Positions 34,292-41,343 of a DNA stretch of 64,000 nt are shown one piece after another. The notes under the pieces are model-generated. The model had not been told where the DNA came from and ran no database searches. It saw nothing but the letters and a program-made list of their open reading frames with translations. Within the stretch, counting starts at the first letter, position 1. Every line of letters starts with the position of its first letter. The stretch spans positions 372,206 through 436,205 of the forward strand of contig NZ_KB891798.1 in the NCBI RefSeq assembly GCF_000373565.1, given 5' to 3'. A program made the position numbers and the translations under genes. The DNA is from Streptomyces sp. HmicA12. Lineage in GTDB: Bacteria > Actinomycetota > Actinomycetes > Streptomycetales > Streptomycetaceae.

Positions 34292-34792
34292 TCAGAGCGA
34301 CCCGCGCACGTACGCCGCCTGTCCCACGTGCTGCAGATCGTCCGAGAGCACGCTCACCAGGCGCACCCCCAGCGTCACCGGCGGATCCCAGCGTTCGTCC
34401 ACGATCCGGTCCAGATCGGCGGCCTTGAGCCCCGCGAGGTAGCCGAGCGTCTGCTCGTGCACGGCGTCGTAGTAGTCCAGGTGCAGCTCGCCGCCGGCGA
34501 CCCGCACCTGCCCCACCTGTTTCGGCGTGTGGCCGTATCCGATGTCCGTCGCGTCGAGCGGCAGGTCGAAGCGGTCGGCCCAGCCTCCCGCGAGCCATAC
34601 CTGCTCGAACCCCGCCGCGTCCGCGACGTGGTCGTCCTGCACCCGGGTGAGATGCCAGACCAGCCAGGCGATGGAATTCGTCTCGCCCCCGGGACGCGCG
34701 TGCAGCTCCTCGACGGAAAGCCCGTCGAGCACCGCGTGCACCTCTTCCTTAATGCGGCTGTAACCATCAATGAGTACGTCATGTGAGTGCAT
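34292..34792 (-). CDS. DinB-like (DUF664) metal-binding protein
   Basis: 166 residues from MHSHDVLIDGYSRIKEEVHAVLDGL. It is a four-helix DinB fold with the putative metal triad at WLVWHLTRVQDDH and DDLQHVGQAAYVRG. In actinobacteria this superfamily includes mycothiol-dependent enzymes (maleylpyruvate isomerase, mycothiol transferases), so a thiol-transfer role is possible but unproven. It stands alone. The 246 bases upstream (34793-35038) are less GC-rich and contain no gene I can support. Confidence 0.75.
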   Translation of the reverse strand: MHSHDVLIDGYSRIKEEVHAVLDGLSVEELHARPGGETNSIAWLVWHLTRVQDDHVADAAGFEQVWLAGGWADRFDLPLDATDIGYGHTPKQVGQVRVAGGELHLDYYDAVHEQTLGYLAGLKAADLDRIVDERWDPPVTLGVRLVSVLSDDLQHVGQAAYVRGSL

Positions 34793-35038
34793 GGTCCGCA
34801 GTGTTGTCGACCTGACGGATTTCGGCCAACGGAAGTGCGGAATATGCCAGGAGACTGGCGTGAAAAGCGTGGTGACAGCGGGCGGGAAGTGCCGATACTC
34901 GACTCTTGGGACGGTTGAACATTGTTCGGAATCGACGCGCCGCGAATGCCGGGGAGTAATTTCCTTGATCGCGTCCGCCGGTGCGGTCGATAACTGATCA
35001 CCGCTCGACTCCTCGTGGGTGATCAAGGGCGCCAGGCA

Positions 35039-35464
35039 ATGGGGGAGATCGTGCACGACGAATTCCTGTGCCATGTCACCGCGTACGGAATCTGCGGCGG
35101 ACAGCGCGTGGGTGTACCGCTCGGCACGTACCGCGCCCCGACCCTCCCGCTCGCCCTGTGGTGGCTGCGCGACCGCGCCACCTGGATCGCCGAGCGGCTC
35201 GATCCGCGCCCCGAGCTGCCGCACCTGCCCGAGGGTGCCCTGATGCCGATGGCCGAGGACACACCCGACGTGCCCGCCGTGCTGCGGGCCTGGTGCGCGG
35301 ACACCGAGCACCAGGAGCGCGTCGCCGAGGAACTGGCGGGCGGCCACCTCGTCCGGCTGGCCACCCGCGACGACACCACCGAGTACGAACTCCTCGCCGA
35401 GTCGGTGGACGCCCTGCGCATGGCCCGGACGCTTCCGCACGGCGCGACCCCCGTGCCCGTATGA
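35039..35464 (+). CDS. hypothetical protein, not recognised
   Basis: About 141 residues from the ATG at 35039; a GTG four codons later directly after GGGGGAG is an alternative. The N-terminal part (CHVTAYGICGGQRVGVPLGTYRAPTLPLALWWLRDRATWIAERL) is followed by an acidic C-terminal half that reads like a small regulatory or ligand-binding domain. No signal peptide or membrane segment is seen, and no family is recognised. The codon pattern is that of a real Streptomyces gene. Confidence 0.5.
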   Translation: MGEIVHDEFLCHVTAYGICGGQRVGVPLGTYRAPTLPLALWWLRDRATWIAERLDPRPELPHLPEGALMPMAEDTPDVPAVLRAWCADTEHQERVAEELAGGHLVRLATRDDTTEYELLAESVDALRMARTLPHGATPVPV

Positions 35465-35602
35465 CAGTCATGAGTAGTCACCGACACGGGTGAAACGCGC
35501 TTACCTGCGCAAACGCATGGGGAGTGTGGTCACGCACAGTGAGAGCGCCCGCTCGGCGACGCTCTCGCCCTCCCGCACCACGACCACCTCGGGGCCGCCT
35601 GA

Positions 35603-35968
35603 ATGAAACGCACGTCCGTCCTCGCCCTCGCCGTCCTCACGCTCGCCGCCGGTGCCGCACCGGCGGCGGCCGCACCCGACTCCCGGGCCATGTCCGGGCC
35701 CGGCCAGGTCTGCTTCTGGACCGAACCGGGCCAGCACGGCCAGGCCTGGTGCTACGCACCTCCCGGCTACGCCGAGGCCGAGAACGGCACCCAGCGCCAC
35801 GCCGCCTCCTTCGAGTCCCGCGCGGGCCAGACCGTCTACGCGATCAGCTACACCGTCTCCAACTGCCTGTACCGGGAGATCAGGCCGGACGACTACGACG
35901 AGAACTGGGTGTGGGCCAACAAGCTCGACGGCGTCAGCGACAACACCATGGGGTGCGAGCGGGGCTGA
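35603..35968 (+). CDS. secreted peptidase inhibitor I36-like protein
   Basis: 121 residues with signal peptide MKRTSVLALAVLTLAAGAAPAAAAP. The mature part shows the beta-rich, aromatic, four-Cys pattern of the I36/SMI-type metalloproteinase inhibitor family of Streptomyces: GQVCFWTEPGQHGQAWCYAPP ... VSNCLYREI ... NTMGCERG. Inhibition is inferred from the family, and many relatives have no tested activity. Seven bases separate it from the lipoprotein gene. A second I36-like gene follows 46 bases after the lipoprotein gene. Confidence 0.75.
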   Translation: MKRTSVLALAVLTLAAGAAPAAAAPDSRAMSGPGQVCFWTEPGQHGQAWCYAPPGYAEAENGTQRHAASFESRAGQTVYAISYTVSNCLYREIRPDDYDENWVWANKLDGVSDNTMGCERG

Positions 35969-35975
35969 CCCGGCC

Positions 35976-36488
35976 ATGAACCACCGACCACGCCCCTGGG
36001 CCGCCGTCTGCGCACTGGCCGTGCTGCTGCTCGCCGGATGCGCGCAGCAGCCCGAGCGGCCCGCGCTCTCGCCCGACGACACCATCAGGGCCGCACAGCA
36101 GAAGCTCACCGACCGTTGCCTGACCCGGCAGGGCCTCACCCCACCCAGACCGGGACGGCGCGCCGCGAACGCCGCCGAGGAACGGCGCGTCGCCGACGCC
36201 CTGTTCGGCCGACCGCCGGCCGAACTGTCCCTGACTCTCGCCAACGGCATCCCCGTCCGCGCCCACACCGACGGCTGCCTGGCCGCCGCCCAGCGCACCC
36301 TCTACGGCGACGAGAAGCGCTGGTTCCACACCTCGACCGTCGTCAACAACCTCCGACCCGAAGCCGCCTACCGACACAGCTCGCTCGCCACCGTGCGCGA
36401 ACGCCACCGTGCCGAGATGAGCGAGTGGCGCCGCCTGCGGGCCCATGCCCTCGACGCGTCCGCCCGCGTGCTGCACAGCACGTCCTGA
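35976..36488 (+). CDS. predicted lipoprotein, unknown function
   Basis: 170 residues from MNHRPRPWAAVCALAVLLLAGC, with the lipobox LLAGC giving a lipidated Cys22. The mature part is alpha-helical and polar with two more cysteines (TDRCLTRQGL and TDGCLAAAQRTL), likely a disulfide. I recognise no domain. It lies between two I36-like inhibitor genes on the same strand, which suggests a shared extracellular task such as guarding against proteases or carrying the inhibitors at the membrane. Confidence 0.65.
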   Translation: MNHRPRPWAAVCALAVLLLAGCAQQPERPALSPDDTIRAAQQKLTDRCLTRQGLTPPRPGRRAANAAEERRVADALFGRPPAELSLTLANGIPVRAHTDGCLAAAQRTLYGDEKRWFHTSTVVNNLRPEAAYRHSSLATVRERHRAEMSEWRRLRAHALDASARVLHSTS

Positions 36489-36533
36489 CCCCCTGCGCAT
36501 GCGCACCCGTACCTCGAAGGAGAACGAACCATC

Positions 36534-36902
36534 GTGAAGCACCCCCTCGCCGTGATCGCCGCCGCCGTGATCGCCCTCGGCGGCGCCGCGGTCACCACCA
36601 CCGCGTACGCCGCCCAGTGCCCCAGCGGCGAGTTCTGCGCCTGGACCGACGCCAACTACACCGGAATGCGCTGGAACTGGTCCGGCGACGACCACGACTG
36701 GGAGCCCGGCATCCAGGACGAGGACTCCTCCTGGGCCAACCACGGCATCTCGGGACCCGGCATCAAGGACCACGTCCAGGTCTACGAGAACCCCGGCCTG
36801 ATCGGACTCGGCACCGTCTGTCTCGCGCCGGGCCAGGAGATCCCCTACGACAGCTGGGGCAACGACAGCGGCGACTCCCACACCTGGAAGATGGGCTGCT
36901 GA
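36534..36902 (+). CDS. secreted peptidase inhibitor I36-like protein
   Basis: 122 residues from a GTG with AAGGAG 11 bases upstream. The signal peptide is VKHPLAVIAAAVIALGGAAVTTTAYAA. The mature part has AQCPSGEFCAWTDANYTGMRWNW, VQVYENPGLIG and a final TWKMGC, again the aromatic I36-like pattern with conserved cysteines. It is not a close copy of the first I36-like protein, so the pair is probably old rather than a recent duplication. Confidence 0.75.
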   Translation: MKHPLAVIAAAVIALGGAAVTTTAYAAQCPSGEFCAWTDANYTGMRWNWSGDDHDWEPGIQDEDSSWANHGISGPGIKDHVQVYENPGLIGLGTVCLAPGQEIPYDSWGNDSGDSHTWKMGC

Positions 36903-36942
36903 ACCCGGATCGCCCCTGAACTCCCCTGCCTGCGGCGGGATT

Positions 36943-38175
36943 TCAGAACTCGTCCACTGTGTGCGGCATCGTCCCCACGGCCAGCGCGGCGTCGAGCATC
37001 GACGCCGCGCCCGGCGTGTGCTCCGTGACGAGGCCCGCCGCCACCGACGAGCGCACGGTCACCGCCCCCAGGTAGGCGCTCGCCAGATCGCGGACCTCCA
37101 GCGACAGATCGGGGGAGTCCGCCGTCGGCGCGTACGAGAAGCCGTCCGGAGAGGCGATCAGACGGAACGTCCCGGCGTTGGCGGGCAGCCGGTCGTCGCG
37201 CACCTCCAGGACCACATCCGCCGGAGCCGCCCACGTCCGGGCCGCCAGCGCCGCCCGGACGTCCACGAGCCGCACCCACAGTGCCGGGAACTCCTCCGTG
37301 ACCCGCACCTGGTCCCGGTCCGCCGCGAACAGCGTCAGCGGATCGTCGACCGGACGCCCCCAGGCCCGCACCCTGCCCGTCAGGTCGATCGCGGCCAGAT
37401 AGCTCCACAGCGCGGCCGCGACCTGCGGCGAATCGGCCTCCAGGTCGTCCAGGCGGACCAGACCCGGCGTACGCCTCGCGTCGTCACCCGGCTTGGTGCG
37501 GTAGATCGCGTACCCGGCGAGCGGATCGCCGAGCGCGACCACCCGGGGCGGCGACAGCTCGTCGTCCTCCTCGTCCTTGTCGACCAGCCACTCCTCGCGC
37601 CACCACTCCGGCGTGCGCCCGAGCCGGCCCGCCCGACGGGTCCGGGTCCGCTCGAAGTACGGTCCGAGCAGCGCCGGCGCGGCGTCCGTGTCGACCAGGC
37701 GCAGTGGGCGCGGGTCGGGGGAGACCCGCAGCGCCAGCGGGCGGCTCGAGTCGATCTCCACCGTCGCGCCGTACGTGCCCGCGCCGTAGCCGAAACGTCC
37801 GTAGATCGACGCCTCCGAGGCCCACAGGGAGACCAGGGGCGCGCCCTCGGCCGCACAGCGCGAGAACAGCTCGGCCATCATTCCGGACAGCACGCCGCGC
37901 CTGCGGTGGGTCGGCGCGACGGACACGAACGTCACGCCGGGGCAGGGGAGTTGGGCGCCGCCGGGCACGGAGAGGTCGAAGGGGTGCGCCGCCGCGAAAC
38001 CCACCAGTTCGTCACCGTCGTAGGCCCCGATCCGCAGGCAGGTGGCGAGCACCTTCTCGTGGTGGCGCCGCTTGTCGCCCTCGGGAGACTCGTGGAAGAC
38101 GAGGTAGGCGAGCGCCAGGGCGCGCTCGATCTGGGGCTCCGGTACGGCACGGAACTGGACGGAAGGGGCACTCAT
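36943..38175 (-). CDS. Eis-type GNAT N-acetyltransferase
   Basis: 410 residues from MSAPSVQFRAVPEPQIERALALAYLVFH. The N-terminal GNAT domain has the acetyl-CoA loop PTHRRRGVLSGMM (Q/RxxGxG-like). A second GNAT-like domain and a C-terminal sterol-carrier-like domain follow, and the chain ends with a free carboxylate (VDEF), used as catalytic base in Eis. Eis proteins acetylate aminoglycosides or protein lysines at several positions. Self-resistance is possible, but no antibiotic cluster is seen. A long inverted repeat begins 16 bases upstream of the start. Confidence 0.85.
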   Translation of the reverse strand: MSAPSVQFRAVPEPQIERALALAYLVFHESPEGDKRRHHEKVLATCLRIGAYDGDELVGFAAAHPFDLSVPGGAQLPCPGVTFVSVAPTHRRRGVLSGMMAELFSRCAAEGAPLVSLWASEASIYGRFGYGAGTYGATVEIDSSRPLALRVSPDPRPLRLVDTDAAPALLGPYFERTRTRRAGRLGRTPEWWREEWLVDKDEEDDELSPPRVVALGDPLAGYAIYRTKPGDDARRTPGLVRLDDLEADSPQVAAALWSYLAAIDLTGRVRAWGRPVDDPLTLFAADRDQVRVTEEFPALWVRLVDVRAALAARTWAAPADVVLEVRDDRLPANAGTFRLIASPDGFSYAPTADSPDLSLEVRDLASAYLGAVTVRSSVAAGLVTEHTPGAASMLDAALAVGTMPHTVDEF

Positions 38176-38547
38176 GATCACGAACCCTAGCCGGGTGCCG
38201 CCTGCCCCGCCCGCGAGCGCCCACGCCCCGGGCGGGGCAGGCGGCACCCGGGCAGCGGGGTCCGGGCTGCCCGGGTGCGTGCGGCCCTGCAGTCGCGTGA
38301 GGCCTACGGAGGTATTCGCCCGCACGGGGTACGTCGGATGCAGCGGATCCAGGTTTTCCCTCACCTGCGTCCCGGAGAGTCGGGGCGGATGTCGGTCCGC
38401 CACCGAAGCCTGGAAACGGTCGCGAACTCGACGTGCGCCGACCACGAACGGACGTACGGACGGCACCCTCGGCCACGGACCGGTCATCCGGCAAACGGGT
38501 TCGGCAGCACGGCAACTCGCATCGGTTGTGCGTCGTATCGTGAGTCG
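38176..38547. other. divergent intergenic region with a long perfect inverted repeat
   Basis: This 372-base stretch holds no supported gene between the acetyltransferase and MerR-like genes. It contains the 23-bp inverted repeat at 38191-38251. Short reading frames here lack both ribosome sites and family resemblance. Confidence 0.5.
38191..38251. repeat. 23-bp perfect inverted repeat
   Basis: The left arm (38191-38213, beginning CCGGGTGCCGCC) and right arm (38229-38251) are exact reverse complements around a 15-base loop. It begins 16 bases upstream of the acetyltransferase start, so in that transcript it would fold as a very stable 5' hairpin. No U-tract follows on either side. Confidence 0.9.
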
Positions 38548-39537
38548 ATGGACGAGGGGCGAGGCGGACCACAAGCGGTGAACGAATCGGAAGAAGGGCC
38601 CGGCGTCACCACCGGCGCCCTCGCGCGGCGACTCGGGGTCTCCCCGACGACCCTGCGCAGTTGGGACCGGCGCTACGGGCTCGGGCCCGCCGAGCGCTCG
38701 GCGGGCCACCACCGGCGCTGGACGGACCAGGACGTCGCGGTCGTCGAGGAGATGTGCCGGCTCACCACGACGGGCCTGCCGCCCGCGGAAGCCGCACGCC
38801 TGGCCCGCAAGCGCGTCGAGGAGGGGCCCGCCGCCCTGCCGCGCCAGCGCACGGCACCGGCCACCGCACCGACGGCGGCCACTCTGGAGCGCCGCTGCCG
38901 GGGCATCTCCCGCGCCGCGACCCGGCTCGACGCGCCGACCGTGCAGAACCTGCTGACCGGCGCGGTGACGGAGTACGGCCTGGTCACCGCCTGGCAGGAC
39001 GTCATGGTGCCCGTGCTGCACGCCGTGGGCCGCAAGTGGGAGGAGGCGGGCGACCGGTATGTGGAGGTCGAGCACCTGCTGTCCTGGCACGTCTCGCGCG
39101 CCCTGCACCGGGGCGCCCCCGTCGAACCGCCGGCCGAGGTGCCGCCCCTGGTCCTCGCCTGCGTCCCGTCCGAACAGCACGTGCTGCCGCTGGAGGCGCT
39201 CAGCGCGAGCCTCGACCAACTCGGCGTGCCGCAGAGGATGTTCGGCGCCGCCGTGCCCGTCGAGGCGGTCTCCGCCGCCGTGCGCAGAATCGGGCCGCGC
39301 GTCGTCGTGCTGTGGGCACAGGCCCGGTCGACGGCGAGCATGCCGCTGGCCCGGCACCTCGCCGAGACCCACTGGGGCGTGCGAGGCGCCCGCGGCAAGC
39401 CCGCCGTGATGCTGGCCGGCCCGGGCTGGGCGGGCCGTACGGTGCGCGGCGCGCTGCATCCCACGACGCTGCCGCAGGCGCTGGCCCAGATCGAGCTGGT
39501 GTATCCGGAACTCAGTCGAGACCCCTGGCTCGTTTGA
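38548..39537 (+). CDS. MerR family regulator with B12-binding-like domain
   Basis: 329 residues from the ATG at 38548; a GTG at 38578 is an alternative. MerR HTH: TTGALARRLGVSPTTLRSWDRRYGLGPAERSAGHHRRW. A helical region (VQNLLTGAVTEYGLVTAWQDVMVPVLHAVGRKWEEAG ... VEVEHLLSWHVSRAL) resembles the cap of B12-dependent CarH/LitR light sensors. A Rossmann-like domain follows (LVLACVPSEQHVLPLEALSASLDQLGV). The cobalamin loop ExHxxG is EQHVLP here, with Gly replaced by Pro, so B12 binding is doubtful. It is tail to tail with a photolyase gene, sharing 26 bases, which fits a light or UV response. Confidence 0.82.
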   Translation: MDEGRGGPQAVNESEEGPGVTTGALARRLGVSPTTLRSWDRRYGLGPAERSAGHHRRWTDQDVAVVEEMCRLTTTGLPPAEAARLARKRVEEGPAALPRQRTAPATAPTAATLERRCRGISRAATRLDAPTVQNLLTGAVTEYGLVTAWQDVMVPVLHAVGRKWEEAGDRYVEVEHLLSWHVSRALHRGAPVEPPAEVPPLVLACVPSEQHVLPLEALSASLDQLGVPQRMFGAAVPVEAVSAAVRRIGPRVVVLWAQARSTASMPLARHLAETHWGVRGARGKPAVMLAGPGWAGRTVRGALHPTTLPQALAQIELVYPELSRDPWLV

Positions 39538-40885
39538 ACCGGGCCAGCCCGTCGGACAGGTCGACGATCGGGTCGGGGTAGTCGAGCCCGGCCCGGTCCA
39601 GGCCCTTGAGCTTCCACGGCTGGTGCACCGCGGGCCCGTCGAGGCCGGCGAGCTCCGGCACCCAGCGCCGCACGTACGCGCCGTCGGGGTCGTACCGCTC
39701 GGCCTGCCTCAGCGGGTTGAGGACCCGGTTCGGACGGCTGTCCGTTCCGGTGCCCGCCATCCACTGCCAGTTCAGCTGGTTGTTGGCGAGGTCGCCGTCC
39801 ACGAGCAGCTCCAGGAAGTGCCGGGCGCCGACCCGCCAGTCCACGTAGAGCGTCTTGGTGAGGAAACTCGCGACCAGCAGCCGGCCCCGGTTGTGCATCC
39901 AGCCCTCGTGGAGCAGCTGCCGCATCGCCGCGTCCACCACCGGATAGCCCGTACGTCCCTCGCGCCACGCGTCGATGTCGTGGCGCGCGTCGCGCTCGGT
40001 GCGCCAACGGTCCTTCTGCGAACGGTAGTTGTCGTGTGCCGCGGCCGGGCGGGCGGCGAGCACCTGATGGTGGAAGTCCCGCCACGCGAGCTGCCGCACG
40101 AACGCCTCGGCGCCGGGGCCGCCCACGGCCCGAGCCCGCTGCGCCGCCTCCACCGGGCCGACCGTGCCGAAGTGCAGGTGCGGGGAGAGTCGGGACGTGG
40201 CGTCGCCCGGCATGTCGTCGTGGCGCTCCTCGTACGCGGCGATCCCCGACCGCAGCCAGGCAGTGAGCCGGGCCCGGCCGGCCGTCTCACCGCCCGCCGC
40301 TAGGCCCGGCGACACCCCGGGCACGTCACCGCGGTCCGGCAGCGGCGCCGAACCCACGCCGTCGGGCACCGAGACCGCGCGCGGCGCCCGCACCACGGCG
40401 CGGGTCGGCTGCTGGTCCCAGTGCCGGTGGTACGGGGTGAACACGGCGAAGTGGTCCTTGCCCGCGGGCGCGATCTCGCCCGGCGGCACGCAGGTCACGA
40501 CCGCGTCGTGCACGACCACCTCGCAGCCGAGGCTGCGCAGCGCGGCGCGCAGCTTGTCCTCGCGGCGCCGCGCGTAGCCGCTCACGCCGCCCGCGAGATG
40601 CACCGCGCACGCATCGGTCTCGGTCACCACCTTCGCGACCTCGTCCGTCACCTCGCCGTCCCGCACGATCAGCCGTCCGCCGCGCCGGCGCAGCGAGTCG
40701 TCCAGGTCGCCCAGGCAGTCCGCGAGGAAGGCCTCCCGGTTCGGCGCGGTGAACCCGCTCGCGGCGATCCCCGTGTCCCGGACGAACAGCGGCACCACGG
40801 CGTCGGAGGCGTCGAGGGCGGCCCGCAGCGGCGGATGGTCGTGCACCCGCAGGTCGGAGGTGAACAGGACGACACGGACACGCAC
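39512..40885 (-). CDS. phr: deoxyribodipyrimidine photolyase
   Basis: 457 residues from a GTG with AGGAG seven bases upstream (VRVRVVLFTSDLRVHDHPPLRAAL). The N-terminal antenna-chromophore Rossmann domain is followed by the FAD-binding helical domain: RLSPHLHFGTVG, EAFVRQLAWRDFHHQVLA, and the signature HNRGRLLVASFLTKTLYVDWRVGARHF...LANNQLNWQWMAGTGTDSRPNRVLNP. It splits cyclobutane pyrimidine dimers with blue light; full length for class I. The 3' end overlaps the convergent MerR-like gene. Confidence 0.93.
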   Translation of the reverse strand: MRVRVVLFTSDLRVHDHPPLRAALDASDAVVPLFVRDTGIAASGFTAPNREAFLADCLGDLDDSLRRRGGRLIVRDGEVTDEVAKVVTETDACAVHLAGGVSGYARRREDKLRAALRSLGCEVVVHDAVVTCVPPGEIAPAGKDHFAVFTPYHRHWDQQPTRAVVRAPRAVSVPDGVGSAPLPDRGDVPGVSPGLAAGGETAGRARLTAWLRSGIAAYEERHDDMPGDATSRLSPHLHFGTVGPVEAAQRARAVGGPGAEAFVRQLAWRDFHHQVLAARPAAAHDNYRSQKDRWRTERDARHDIDAWREGRTGYPVVDAAMRQLLHEGWMHNRGRLLVASFLTKTLYVDWRVGARHFLELLVDGDLANNQLNWQWMAGTGTDSRPNRVLNPLRQAERYDPDGAYVRRWVPELAGLDGPAVHQPWKLKGLDRAGLDYPDPIVDLSDGLARFKRARGLD

Positions 40886-41059
40886 GGAGGGACTCCTGGT
40901 GGGGACGGCGGGCGGACGGTTTCGTGAGCCCTTCCCCGGCCGGAGCGCGGGTGGATGCAGCGGTGGTCCGAACGGGTTGGCGAAGTTCGTGCATGTACGG
41001 GTCAGCAGCGGGCAGCCGGAGTACAGGGACGACGGAGCGTCACAGGGTGAGGGCGGTCC

Positions 41060-41263
41060 GTGAGAACGCGACGGGTGGAGGTGCCTGGCGATATGCGGGC
41101 AGATGTGTTGCGACGGTTTCCGGCGGGAGCACCGCGAGGATCCTGGCCGGCCGAGGAGTACGCCGCGAGGCTGCGTGCTCAGGGACGATCGGCACGGGTG
41201 GTGATGGACCTGGAGTCGGACGCGTTCCTGGTGGTGGCCGGGGACGGCGAAGGCTCCGGCTGA
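41060..41263 (+). CDS. small conserved-looking protein, unknown function
   Basis: 67 residues from a GTG preceded by GTGAGGG. The sequence (MRADVLRRFPAGAPRGSWPAEEYAARLRAQGRSARVVMDLESDAFLVV) has no signal or membrane segment. No family is recognised. It lies divergent from phr with 174 bases between them and converges on the sigma-like fusion gene. Confidence 0.5.
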   Translation: MRTRRVEVPGDMRADVLRRFPAGAPRGSWPAEEYAARLRAQGRSARVVMDLESDAFLVVAGDGEGSG

Positions 41264-41315
41264 TCGGGGGAGCGGTCCGCGCACCGGCAGCGGCGCGGAC
41301 CGACCCACCCCGGTA

Positions 41316-41343
41316 GAGCCCCTGGCCCTGTGGCCGGGGGCTC
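41316..41343. terminator. hairpin terminator overlapping the stop codon of the sigma-like gene
   Basis: GAGCCCCTGGCC pairs with GGCCGGGGGCTC across a CTGT loop (12 bp with one G-U pair). Its right arm ends inside the stop codon of the minus-strand gene. It also serves the small plus-strand gene that converges on it. Confidence 0.7.
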
